A stretch of 64,000 nt of DNA from Labia minor (Eukaryota > Arthropoda > Insecta > Dermaptera > Spongiphoridae), in assembly GCA_963082975.1 (NCBI GenBank), contig OY720344.1, positions 66,182,546 to 66,246,545 of the forward strand. Direction: 5' to 3'. The notes beneath the pieces are model-generated. The model did no database searches, was not told the origin of the DNA, and worked only from the letters and a program-made list of their open reading frames with translations. Positions 35,401 to 43,047 of the stretch are shown piece after piece. Numbering within the stretch: the first letter of the stretch is position 1; every line of letters starts with the position of its first letter. The position numbers were made by a program, and so were the translations under genes.

Positions 35401-36190
35401 GCTTATTTTATTTAAATAACAAATTAAATTATATAATTATATATATGTATATAAACATAAATTCATTAAAACTTATGTAGAAGTCGAGATTATTTAATAA
35501 TTAAATGAAGTAAAAAAGGATAAAGAAATAAAAATAAAACGAAAAAAACAAAAATTTATTAATAAAATATCCAAATACATAAATGTTCATATAAGATGGC
35601 TTCCCAGAATATAAAATAACTTAATGAACAAAAAGCTTGTTCACCACTAGAGGCGCAATCCATTACCACATAATTTTTTTAATTTTCATGTACCCTTATA
35701 AATTTATATTATTTAAAAAAAAATTGTTAATTGAGGTCCTAAAAATTAAGATCCATTATCATATTTTAATGAATTTGTATTATACATTTTATTTTAAAAA
35801 TTTCATTTTCAGTTACAATAATTTAAAATATTACCTCATTCAGATTATCATTAAATTTATCATACTTATTTTCATTGTTAATTTTATTTCTAGCAACAAA
35901 TGAATTAATTGAATTGACAAGATAAGCATTTGATAATAATAATATTAATAATATAAAAATAATATAAAAATAATTTAAAGACTTGTTTTAAAGATTATAC
36001 TATATTAGATTATATTTAAAATTTAATTATTAATTTATTTTTTAATGAAATTTAACATTAATTTTATTTAAATTCATAAAATGTATTTTTAAAGGTACGA
36101 GACGAATGGTCGGAAGTAGCACCTACCGAAGATTGGATAGCAATGGAAGATTTGGATGGAAAAACTTATTGTAGATATCCAGGAACATAG
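8437..36190 (+). CDS. Membrane dipeptidase (peptidase family M19), 10 coding exons
   Basis: Zinc dipeptidase of the renal dipeptidase family, which cleaves dipeptides at the cell surface. Coding exons: 8437-8547, 10165-10309, 10388-10660, 11396-11639, 17028-17231, 19903-19987, 26462-26729, 27197-27272, 27336-27474, 36095-36190. All junctions are GT-AG and keep phase, giving 546 residues and a TAG stop. A transmembrane helix at about 95-115 ([16 protein letters not shown]) suggests a type II membrane protein, unlike the GPI-anchored vertebrate enzyme. Metal and catalytic motifs are all present: VDGHND (His143, Asp145), GVEGGHS (Glu293), DLSHVS (His371), FSHSSA (His392) and GAGYDG (Asp465). Exon 4 has a Ser/Thr/Ala-rich low-complexity insert. 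The ATG at 8437 is the first in-frame Met; an exon further upstream cannot be excluded. Introns 4, 6 and 9 carry most of the transposons in this region. Confidence 0.92.
8548..10164 (+). other. Dipeptidase intron 1
   Basis: AT-rich intron. Apart from the foldback element at 9427-9723 I see no structured feature. The GTAAGA donor follows the CAA codon at 8547 and the acceptor is TTTTTCAG at 10164. Confidence 0.7.
9427..9723. mobile_element. Foldback / MITE element, about 300 bp
   Basis: The ends are inverted copies about 57 bp long: 9430-9486 and 9663-9720 share ATCAGATTTATCCGGGATAT and GTTCACGTATTTTTGT with few mismatches. Weaker inverted similarity continues inward (GCGCCATTTT versus AAAATGACGCC). 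The core carries GTGCCGAAACGTCGAG. It lies in dipeptidase intron 1. The core phrase is common in arthropod repeats and could point to Penelope-like or foldback DNA elements; I cannot decide. Confidence 0.7.
12832..13967 (+). mobile_element. Decayed MULE (Mutator-like) element nested in the TIR transposon
   Basis: The borders carry arrays of an AATCCCTAAA-type motif in opposite orientation: GTAAAAATCCCTAAAGG at the left and its complement TTAGGGATTTTTAC at the right. This resembles MULEs with repetitive terminal repeats. The coding remnant (13280-13864) shows [13 protein letters not shown] and [14 protein letters not shown], motifs of the MULE/FLYWCH-associated transposase C-terminal half, in more than one frame. 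The catalytic N-terminal half is not visible. I found no clear target duplication directly around it. Confidence 0.65.
13280..13864 (+). pseudogene. MULE transposase fragment
   Basis: Two open segments in different frames encode the C-terminal half of a Mutator-like transposase. The first ends near 13474 and the second covers about 13517-13864. Recognisable pieces are a GCLFHFAQ motif typical of the region after the second catalytic Asp, and an [16 protein letters not shown] motif near the catalytic Glu. At least one frame change and loss of the N-terminus show it is inactive. Confidence 0.65.
15010..15250. repeat. Unidentified GC-richer block in intron 4
   Basis: About 240 bp of balanced base composition inside an AT-rich intron, 90 bp from the mariner element. 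Both strands are open over most of it, but neither translation matches a family I know. Phrases such as CTTCGGAGAAGGGTCGTGAT (minus strand) suggest the untranslated end of a LINE or a SINE. No flanking duplication was found. Confidence 0.35.
15341..16196 (-). mobile_element. Mariner-type transposon, internally deleted
   Basis: Terminal inverted repeats share GAGGTATAGAACTTTAA (left 15352-15368, right 16168-16184) preceded by TGTTT-T-rich tips. The minus strand encodes the transposase N-terminus ([18 protein letters not shown], from 16100) and the C-terminal half with [12 protein letters not shown] and [18 protein letters not shown]. The middle is missing: the frame passes from a SIEED motif directly into [13 protein letters not shown], so roughly 100-150 residues including the first catalytic Asp are lost. 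The N-terminal part also has an in-frame stop. At about 855 bp it is shorter than the usual 1.2-1.3 kb. Confidence 0.85.
16257..16650 (-). mobile_element. LINE 3' fragment (family 2, GATA tail)
   Basis: Read on the minus strand it gives pieces of a LINE C-terminus ([19 protein letters not shown]) and ends in a (GATA)n microsatellite. It is closely related to the fragments at 43972-45250 and 21276-21903. It is 5'-truncated and frameshifted. Confidence 0.7.
16651..17027. other. AT-rich tail of dipeptidase intron 4
   Basis: No feature beyond the acceptor TCAAAAG at 17021-17027 is visible. The acceptor has a weak pyrimidine tract, but the exon after it carries an unmistakable dipeptidase segment in the correct phase. 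Confidence 0.6.
17304..17421. repeat. GC-rich palindromic repeat ends
   Basis: Two short GC-rich blocks stand in AT-rich DNA: CCGGGACCCCGAGCCTCGG followed by CTCGG (hairpin with CCGAGC/GCTCGG stem), and CCTGGGACACCGAGCTGTCG. Each recurs once more, at 18822-18870 and 18286-18321, so they are ends of one or two dispersed element families. The order is reversed at the second site. They may be termini of Helentron-like elements. Confidence 0.5.
18083..18181 (+). mobile_element. Short R1-like LINE fragment
   Basis: Thirty-three codons read [20 protein letters not shown] and continue to LYGSEIWA, matching the segment after the reverse transcriptase thumb of R1-type LINEs, where an N-GGP---RR-LL motif is usual. 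Nothing else of the element is visible, so it is a small relic in dipeptidase intron 5. Confidence 0.55.
18286..18321. repeat. Second copy of the CCTGGGACACCGA repeat end
   Basis: Matches 17386-17421 over about 35 bp with a few substitutions, followed by a similar AT-rich stretch. Marks the head of a dispersed element. Confidence 0.55.
18822..18870. repeat. Second copy of the CCGGGACCCCGAG repeat end
   Basis: Matches 17304-17350 over about 45 bp, including the AAGTTAAAAAAA extension. Together with 18286-18321 it may bound one element of about 580 bp. Confidence 0.55.
19211..19290 (-). repeat. tRNA-like sequence / SINE head, degenerate
   Basis: On the minus strand an A-box-like AGTCCAGATGGTAAAGTG is followed about 30 bases later by a B-box-like GGTTCGAAACTC. 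The spacing fits a tRNA-derived RNA polymerase III promoter. The acceptor and T stems do not pair, so this is not a working tRNA gene; it is a tRNA pseudogene or the 5' end of a SINE. It lies in intron 5. Confidence 0.4.
19390..19705. repeat. Dispersed AT-rich repeat (family C)
   Basis: Begins with an AT-rich block also found at 18900-19010 and 1886-2010 (TTTTATTTCGAAATTAAATA) and ends with TTTTAGCTAGCATAATAAGA, which also occurs at 17530-17550. It contains GTTAGAGCGGTTTTTGAGAA, a phrase of the kind common in arthropod non-autonomous elements. Boundaries are approximate. Confidence 0.45.
20355..20535. repeat. (TA)n / (ATT)n microsatellite
   Basis: Long run of ATAT and AATAAT units in dipeptidase intron 6. 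Open frames across it are low-complexity artefacts. Confidence 0.9.
20690..21010. repeat. Dispersed repeat, also present inside the gypsy element
   Basis: The segment with TTTAAAATTTTTTGCATATC, TTTCATGACCTATAG and CTGTCTGTCTGTTCGG matches 33150-33425 over about 270 bp with moderate divergence. It carries a short (CTGT)n tract. The second copy lies within the recent Ty3/gypsy element, so the family has been mobile. Confidence 0.6.
21276..21903 (+). mobile_element. LINE family 2 fragment, interrupted by an hAT MITE
   Basis: The plus strand carries reverse transcriptase thumb-region pieces ([38 protein letters not shown]) with several stops and frame changes. It resumes after the MITE at 21881 with [11 protein letters not shown], which matches MTLRDESRFRV at 44225-44584. 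It is a dead fragment with the same family as 16257 and 43972. Confidence 0.7.
21655..21872. mobile_element. hAT-type MITE, 218 bp
   Basis: Ends are TAGGGTGACCA and TGATCACCCTA, with GGGACAAACGG / AACGGGACG inner repeats, a known style of non-autonomous hAT. It splits the LINE fragment; flanks CCGATGAC and TCGATGAC (7 of 8 bases match) look like the target duplication. Confidence 0.75.
22111..22605. mobile_element. Family A non-autonomous element, second copy
   Basis: Aligns with 4082-4600 from CTGGAGTGTCTCCACTCGAC through CCAAATTTCATGATTCTAGC to the CAGACATTTTTCTCA motif. Divergence is modest, with small indels. It lacks the 3' hairpin seen in the first copy, so it is truncated at its tail. 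It lies just before the RTE-like LINE. Confidence 0.65.
22708..25713 (-). mobile_element. Nearly full-length RTE-like non-LTR retrotransposon (LINE)
   Basis: A 3.0-kb LINE on the minus strand, flanked by an exact 13-bp target duplication AAAATGTAAATTC (22695-22707 and 25714-25726). The 3' end is a (GAA)n microsatellite (22708-22740). The 5' leader is only about 50 bp and one long reading frame fills the rest, as in RTE-clade elements. Endonuclease and reverse transcriptase are intact by motif. Clade placement is from overall layout and motif style only. Inserted in dipeptidase intron 6, antisense to the host gene. Confidence 0.93.
22791..25661 (-). pseudogene. LINE polyprotein: APE endonuclease and reverse transcriptase, one in-frame stop
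   Basis: The frame starts at 25661 and runs 874 codons to a TAG at 23037-23039, then stays open in the same frame to 22791. The endonuclease (about residues 45-275) shows [26 protein letters not shown] and TDHSLV. The reverse transcriptase (about 500-770) shows [27 protein letters not shown] and YADD near residue 735. The tail after the stop carries [12 protein letters not shown] and [12 protein letters not shown], a conserved LINE C-terminal motif. Related elements have a Glu-like residue at the stop position (LLETAEM), so a single base change may have made it. Otherwise it looks intact. Confidence 0.92.
25727..26461 (+). other. AT-rich end of dipeptidase intron 6
   Basis: Nothing is recognised apart from the acceptor at 26460-26461 (TTTACAATTTAG). 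Confidence 0.6.
26758..26907. mobile_element. pogo-type MITE, 150 bp
   Basis: Ends are CAGTGATGCCTCGCATAACGAA and its near-complement TTCGTTGTGTGAGGCACCACTG (21 and 22 bases shown as separate ends), flanked by TA on both sides, the duplication used by the Tc1/mariner/pogo group. The interior is further CATAACGAAC-like repeats. It sits 29 bp downstream of the exon 7 donor of the dipeptidase gene. Confidence 0.85.
26925..27175 (-). repeat. SINE, tRNA-derived, with a second partial copy at 52738
   Basis: On the minus strand a B-box-like GGTTCAAATCCCAGGC lies near 27110, followed by a body ending in CACAAGTCTGAGGTTTTTT. The body tail (CTCAGACTTGTGTACCTATA on the plus strand, with CTATCAAGTC) recurs at 52738-52815. 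No A box is clear, so the head may be degraded. It lies in dipeptidase intron 7. Confidence 0.55.
27700..28610 (-). repeat. 3' LTR of the gypsy element
   Basis: 911 bp with AGTTA/TAACT termini; in element orientation this is the downstream LTR. A short open frame inside it also occurs in the other LTR and has no meaning as a gene. The adjoining purine tract at 28611-28621 marks the plus-strand priming site. Confidence 0.95.
28680..28950. repeat. Tandem AT-rich repeats in the gypsy 3' non-coding region
   Basis: Several imperfect copies of a unit of about 30-40 bp built on TTTTCACATTTTAATTAAC and CTTATAACTTTTC. They lie between the integrase region and the 3' LTR, an area often carrying repeats in gypsy-group elements. 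Confidence 0.7.
29712..30619 (-). pseudogene. gypsy integrase region
   Basis: Fossil coding region. It shows an H2C2-type zinc-binding remnant (CDICQITK), then the integrase core with [29 protein letters not shown] and the [13 protein letters not shown] motif. The upstream side is interrupted by the MITE at 30620. Confidence 0.9.
30620..31084. mobile_element. hAT-type MITE inserted in the gypsy pol region
   Basis: A 465-bp insertion with ends CAGAGGTTCTTAAAC and GTTTAAGAACCTCTG and inner GTCCGCGGACC-like repeats. An exact 8-bp target duplication GTTTATAT flanks it (30612-30619, 31085-31092). No transposase. It arrived after the gypsy element, which is itself young, so this MITE family moved recently. 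Confidence 0.93.
31093..32810 (-). pseudogene. gypsy reverse transcriptase and RNase H region
   Basis: Fossil coding region. Reverse transcriptase motifs [18 protein letters not shown] and YLDDIILFS, then the connection with [12 protein letters not shown] and the RNase H motifs [35 protein letters not shown] and [10 protein letters not shown] are plain. The motif order and spacing are those of Ty3/gypsy elements of the 17.6/297 type. Confidence 0.93.
32845..33425. mobile_element. Second insertion in the gypsy element
   Basis: Sequence foreign to the pol frame. It begins with CAGGGATGGCGAACCTATGG, a typical hAT terminus, and further on matches the dispersed repeat at 20690-21010. No matching right-hand terminus or target duplication was found, so it may be a compound of two pieces. 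Ends are approximate. Confidence 0.55.
33600..33793 (-). pseudogene. gypsy gag remnant
   Basis: From 33793 the minus strand opens with [20 protein letters not shown], followed by FNGDPS, which matches the N-terminal style of gypsy-group Gag proteins. Only the N-terminal part is recognisable; the rest of gag is absent from the element. Confidence 0.6.
34190..34259 (-). other. gypsy primer-binding region with a tandem duplication
   Basis: Directly inside the 5' LTR the minus strand reads GTCGCCCGAACAGAGAC, close to the complement of the tRNA-Lys 3' end used by gypsy and lentiviruses. A second variant of LTR end plus primer site (GTAACTGTCGCCTTTCGCAG) follows about 35 bp further in. Confidence 0.5.
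34260..35170 (-). repeat. 5' LTR of the gypsy element
   Basis: 911 bp, nearly identical to 27700-28610. In element orientation this is the upstream LTR and would carry its promoter. Confidence 0.95.
35171..36094 (+). other. AT-rich end of dipeptidase intron 9
   Basis: After the TGTATGTATG flank of the gypsy insertion, no further element or exon is visible up to the acceptor TTTTTAAAG at 36086-36094. Confidence 0.6.
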
Positions 36191-37684
36191 ATATTTTTTT
36201 TTGTTTTATCTTTTGATAAATTACAATCATTCTTAGGATTAAATTTATTTTATTGATCTTTTTCAATGAAATATCAAAATTATTTAGAAATTTTTTTATA
36301 ATAGTTATTCAATTAATGTAGATATTGTAAAATTAGATGGTTTATTTTGCATTTAAAATTATTATTAATTTTTACATATTTAAATTTAATTGACTGTAAA
36401 TAAAATTAAAATTAACTACAAACAAAAACAACATAATTTCTATCAAATGCCTTCAGGACTTCAAGTCTTTCTTTAAAGACATAATAATTAATCTAAAATT
36501 ACAGTTAATAAATTAATATTAATGTATGAGTTTAGTTAATTAGTGGAAAAAAAATTAGAAAATAAAAAAATGTTCTGCTGTATTACTTAAAGGCCAATGG
36601 TTTTCTTCACTATTAACGTAGACAATGAAAACGTTTTTTATGTATTAGCACATACGTAATAGGTATAACATGGCCTGGGAGTTATTCTAATATCAAAAAG
36701 GAAATAATTTAATTGAAATTTTGAAAATGTTTCACAATTTCAAAACTATCAAGTCTTAACTAAACAAGGAAATATTCTATGAAATGTAAATAATCTCCCC
36801 GCTATTTTTTTTACTTTATAATATTGTTATGTTTTAAAAAGTCTACAAAAGATATTATCTAAATTTATATTTTAATTATATTATTATTCATATTATTGAA
36901 AAGAGAATATAAAGATACATATATATAAATTGTGTGAAATAAATGCTCCGGCTAAAAAATCACTTATAATCTATTCAAATGTTGAAAAATTTTATATAGA
37001 TAATGTATATTATATTAAATATATTATCATAATAGAGATAATAACCATGTAACTTCGGAATAAAATTCTAACAAAGTTAATTTTTTTGTTTTGTATTTCC
37101 AAATGTTTATATGAAAAATCTAATATATGAAGAAAATATAGTCATACAAATGAATTAACTAAGTAACCTAATTATTAAAATATATTGAATAATTTTACAA
37201 TTTCAAATAAATATGTAGTCCGATGAGCTTGAGGTCTCAAACCTTGGCAATTTCATTTATATTTAAATTTAATAAATATGAATGGTGGAGTTTGATAAAT
37301 TAGTGAACAATTTTATTGAATTAAAAATAAAATTTCAACCCAATGGATCTTAAAATATAGATCCCAATTTTTGTTCTTTTAAATATATTTTTAATAAGTA
37401 AATCAATTAAGAGATTTTTCTGATTTCAATAATCTAATATGTTCACACATTGATTGTAAAATATTTTAAATAAAAATTCAAAATTAAATAGGTATTATAT
37501 ATTGATTTAAATAAATTTTTACTTGGAGAAAAAAATGATTTTTATTTAGAAATTAGAAATGATTATTCTTCCAACAAACTTGCTATTGTTGCAAATATTA
37601 AGAAAATAACAGCATTCTGGTCGAAGAAGATAGTCAGCAGGATACAATGTTCATTTTAATTATTGAATAAATAATTAACAAAGA

Positions 37685-37835
37685 GTGTACGTCTAGAAAT
37701 ATCAATTTAGACGTCTATATAGACATCTAGAAATATCAATTTTAAGTTGTTATATTTCTAGACGTAATCTAGATCTAGACGTATCTAGATCTCCTAGACG
37801 TAGATTAGACGTCTAATCGACGGCGACGTTCTGGC
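37685..37835. repeat. Cluster of degenerate TAGACGTCTA palindromes
   Basis: About 150 bp with many overlapping copies of TCTAGACGT / AGACGTCTA, plus two copies of TCTAGAAATATCAATTT and one partial inverted copy. It ends with GGCGACGTTCTGGCTGGAA. It reads as a decayed tandem array with a unit of roughly 10-13 bp. No coding function is seen. Confidence 0.65.
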
Positions 37836-38176
37836 TGGAAATAAGATCATATTTCCCCATGATTACCTTTGTGAAAACATTTCAATAAATATAATGCATA
37901 TTCAATTTTAATTTTTATTTCGTTAAACATTTTATATCGTTATATCAGAAAAACATCTTAATAGATTGATGTTTTAAAAAAATAATGTTGCTATTTAAAA
38001 TAAAAAAGTTGGGGTCCATATTTTGAGAAATACTTGATAGAATATTTTTTTTATTTCATTAAATTAGTTTCTTGATATAGAAATTGTTTGTTAATTTAAC
38101 AAAATCTATCTAATGGTTTTCGAGATTTTAATATATATATAATAATATTCTAATATTCTTATATTATTAATATTAT

Positions 38177-38263
38177 GAGACTTACATTTTTTTACAAATT
38201 ATTCTGGTTAATAAAATATTTATTAGATTAAAAACAATAATTTGTAAAAAAAATGTAAGTCTC
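38177..38263. repeat. Small inverted repeat (27-28 bp arms)
   Basis: GAGACTTACATTTTTTTACA at 38177 is mirrored by TGTAAAAAAAATGTAAGTCTC ending at 38263, with one extra A. The loop is about 32 bp. It could be a tiny MITE or a cruciform-forming site. Confidence 0.7.
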
Positions 38264-41200
38264 GGAGAAACTAAAAATATTTGAAGATAGAATTATATAA
38301 TTAAAATAATTTATGTATATTGTTTTTATTATTGATAAAATAATATTTTAAATATATACTATATATAATATTTTTGAAAATATATTTTATAATATATTGA
38401 TTATATTATTGATTTTATTGTAAATATAATGAATGATTCTAGATATTTTCGAAATATTCTTCTATTAAATGATAATTAAATGATTGGGCAAAAATTATTT
38501 TAAAAAAATGATTTAAGTTTATTAATTTAATGTTTCATTTATAATTTTGAAACTATATAATTCAAATTTATGTTTATAATAAAACTTAATTAAAACGTAT
38601 AAAATAAACTGAGTTTATACGACCTCAATCAGGACAAGAGCGGTCATTCGTGTGTTTTAGGTCCGTGCGATTATAACTAATTTATAAAATATATATGAAT
38701 TTTTATGAAATATAAGGAATTAAAGTCCTGGATGCCCTATTGTGGTTACTAGTCCATTATTGAAGATGACTATCAAATTCTTATGGAGAATTTAGGTGCC
38801 CAATATTAATAAATAAGCAAATACCTTAATATTATCTAATATTTGCATTGGAATCAATTTTAAGATAGTTGGCTATTGTTTAAGAATAATAAATATTTAA
38901 ATAAAATAAATATGACTAATCTTATAAATACTCCAAAAAATTTCCCTATAATTACTATTGTAATAAGCTCACATATATTCACAATTTTTATAGCTATTTC
39001 TTTCTAAGTAATTCAAGGGCTTCCAAGGGCATGATATATGTATATCAGATGATATTTGAAAAAAATAATTATTTGAAGGAAAATATTGATTTTTGTATTT
39101 AACAGAATAAAATGCAGCAATATTCTTAGAAAAATAAACTTATTAGTTTGCATATTCTTTTTAATCAGATTAAATTTAATTGATTTGTTATTTTATTTTA
39201 TAAAAATATTAATCTACTATCTTAAAAATAATATTTTCAAGATAATATATTTTTAGAAACAAATTCATTAAGTGAACGGACAAATAAATAAATTATGTAT
39301 GTTGAAAATAAAAATTAAATATGTTTTGTGTATAAACAGGACGGATCCAAATCAAGATTTCATGCCGCATGCTCTATCCTTGCATTCTAGTTACCGAGTA
39401 TTAAAAAAAATTAAAATAATCATACATTTATTTTTAATAGCTAATTTGGATAAATTGATTTATGAAATTAAAAATAATATGGAAAAATAATTTTGCAGAC
39501 CTGTTTATACATAATTAATAAAATAATAATTTAATAATATGATTTATATTTAAAAAAGATTTAATTTTTTTCTTATGTTATTTTCTAATTGATTAATAAT
39601 CACAACATATCTATAAAAAAATTTAATATGTATTTAGTTATATATTTTTTTGTATCATTATTAGAAGATTCATGAAAATGATCTTATCTCTTCATAATGC
39701 TAAATGATTGATTTTAATTAAAATTATAATATTATCCGAGATAAATTCAAATAATTTCATGAATTTTTCTATATATTATTATTCTAAAATTGTTTAATCT
39801 AAGAAATTGGAATAAATAAGAAAAAATAAAGAAATTATGAATAAATTATTTTGGGGTTGATTAATTTAACAAATTTGACACCATCTAAAGAAAATTTTAT
39901 TTATAATAAATAAATAAATATTAAGTAAAAAAATAATTAATCTAATAACAATAATGGATTTAAATAATACTTAATAAGGTTGATATATATTGTCTTGAGT
40001 TTAAAAATTTTATTAATACTATTATTATTATTATTAAAATTAGATGATATTTCAAAAGAAATAAAGTATAATAGAATAAGTTGAGAGATGAGCATAAGAA
40101 AGTTAAAATTAGAATATTGCATTTTTTTAAAAATAATTATACAAATGATATATATATATATATATATATTCATATATATATATGAATAGTTAAAATTTGA
40201 AATTGACAAATATTTATATACATACAAAGAAATATAAAATATATTAATCACGGTAGTTGCTTATATTTTAAAGCATAGTTTACACTCGTAATGATTAATG
40301 GAATGAATGATCAAGTCTAGTTAGAAAATTATTTTATCTTTCAGAGATTTATAAATTTTTACTAAGATTCGTATTAGAATGTATTATTTACTAAATTCTA
40401 AGATATGAAGAAGAAAAATTACATTTTCGATGTTAAATTAATATATAATTTTCTAACAGTTGTTTATAAGAAAAAAAAAATTTAAAGAACATGATCATAG
40501 ATTTAGGCATATTTTCAAGATATATTATCATACTCCATTTTTAATAAATAAATTAATTTCAGAAAAAATAATTATAATATTATATTTTAAAAATATATTT
40601 TCTAAATGATTGATTAGTAGTGTGTCTTTGAGTTTTATAATAGAGCACATTCATTAAGAGATATCTAATGAAGAAGACTGTCTTTATAAATAGTAAAAAT
40701 TTTAAGGCCTCATAGAGGAAGTATGATATATTAAATTGAAAATCATTATAAAATTTGTTAAAGTAAAATGAATAGAAGATTGAATAAATATTATCCTGTT
40801 ATAATGCAAATTTCAAATATAAAATATATAGTAAAACATTTGGATTATATTCATAGTATTAACAATTTTATAAAGATCCATTAATAATTAATAAGATTAA
40901 CGTTGAGATACAAAGTTTCTTTTTATTTTAGTTAAAATTTAATAAATTTTTAAAAAAAATTATTTAAATAAATATAAACATAGATAAACAAATTGATCGA
41001 TTCTTTAATATTAATAAAGTTAAGAAAGAGTAAAATGGATTAAGTAATGATAAGACAAACTCATGATAAGAATTTAAAAAAATTTGAAAATCAAAATTAA
41101 TTATTAGAAAATCGTTTAATTATTTTTTTTACTACTCTATTCATTCTAATGCTATTACTATATTAGATATTTATCATATGTATGTATAATCACTTTTATT

Positions 41201-43047
41201 AATTTATCCTAGATAATTTAATATTACTTTTATTTTATGTGTAGCCCTTATTTATGAAGCATTATTCAATAAAAAATATATTATAATCAGACTGAACAAC
41301 ATTAAATACTCTTAAAATATGTAGACCGATATCTTTCATAGAACATTTAAATTGAATCAATTAAAATATAATTCCAATTTAATTATTTTATTAAAACAAA
41401 AAATAATCTCAATTGGTCTTCATCGATAATTTTTACAAATAAATAATTCTGCTATTTTCGATAAGAAACATTGAATTATAAATTTTACCTAATGTCTTCA
41501 TAATAGTTTTATATTTAATTTATGATTTTCTTATCAAGTTAAGATAAAGTCTAAGAATTTCTACATTAGAATGGGATGAAAAATGCTAAAAATCAATGAA
41601 TATTTCTTATATGATTAAATCATATAAATAAGTAAGTCCTTGGTGAAATTTCCATCAAAATTTCTCCACCCATTAGCATAGTTCAACCCATTAGATAATA
41701 AAATTGAAATATCTTTTAATAGAAAGAATTCTGAATGAATGTCCACAAAAAATAATAATATAGATTCATCGTCAAAATTTTAATTTCTTTTTATTCATAA
41801 AATAGTTAAATAAAAAGTGTTTATAAATTAATTTTTTTTAAGTAATAAAAGAAAATATTTTTAAATCATTAGAAAAATATTAATTCTTAAAATGGATGAA
41901 ATTTGTTGGTTAATAAGTAAATATTTGCAAAAATTTTTGAATGTACAACAAACTTAAATAATATTATGTTACATATCACATTATAAATTATAAATTTCCC
42001 TAGTAGTCAAGGAAATTTAAGATTTCTAAATATTAGTGATTCGTTTATTGTCATTATATTTTTCTAAACAAATACATATTTATCTACTAAAAACATCAAT
42101 CGTTTTATATTAATTATTTTATATTAGGATTCTTTCATGAGTTTGTTTTATCTAATAGAGCCACATATTTTTAGGCCGTTAAATCATCAAAGACATTTAT
42201 GTGAAAAAAATAGTGCATTCTTTACAATAAACATGGCTTAAAAATTTAAAAGTATTTTTAGAAAGAATATATATATATATAAATATTAAAATATATAAAA
42301 ACGAATTCATGTATTCATGTATACACAGCCATAATATTAATATATTTTCATAATATAAATCTCTTAATAATTAATGTTTTATAAAAAACATTTTCTTACA
42401 GACATTAATTAGAACCATAATTTATATAGTTAATTGAAATGGTATATTGCAAAAAGTTATAACATTTAACTTTGATGATTTCAAGCCATGTTTATGTATA
42501 TATAAATTTTACAATCATAAGGAAGAGTTCGGCACTTAGGGCCAAGTCTAATATTTTTAGAATTATTAATAATAATTATTATTTATATTTATATACAACA
42601 TGAACGCTATTCTTTGATTTCAAGATACAAGCATTTTTCTAACCAATATATAAGTAGAAAGTGAAAATTAATTTTTTCATTACTCTTCTTTAGTAAGTTG
42701 TATTGATGCTGATAAATAAAATGTTAATATGCTACAATTACATTTACTATTCAAATAATTTGACATAATTATATATATATATTTTCGAAATTAATAAATA
42801 TTTCTAATGATATAAATATTCCAAACAATAATATAATATGCTAAAGATAATATATATATATATATATATAATATAATTTTTACATTGATAACATAAAAAA
42901 ATCACAGTAATTTTATAAAATATTTATATTGATTTTGTTAAAAATTTGTAAATGATTAAGATTTGTTATGAGATTGTATATTGTTATGCTATTTCGGTGT
43001 TGATGGGAATAATTGGATAGATCTAATTACAGAAGAGTAAGTTTTGG

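Larger units (their letters stand above)
36191..43047. other. Gene-free region between convergent genes
   Basis: About 6.9 kb of very AT-rich DNA holding the 3' untranslated regions of the dipeptidase (left) and RhoGEF (right) genes. Candidate AATAAA signals occur near 36400 on the plus strand. I saw no exon with splice sites and no protein motif on either strand. Two structured spots are listed separately (37685-37835 and 38177-38263). Confidence 0.65.

Noticed and set aside
37685-37835. A CRISPR-like array
   Set aside because: Units overlap and are palindromic, with no constant repeat or unique spacers, and the genome is eukaryotic.
39937-40251. A 104-codon Ile/Tyr/Asn-rich open frame
   Set aside because: Low-complexity AT-rich DNA, no splice context or domain; expected by chance at this base composition.
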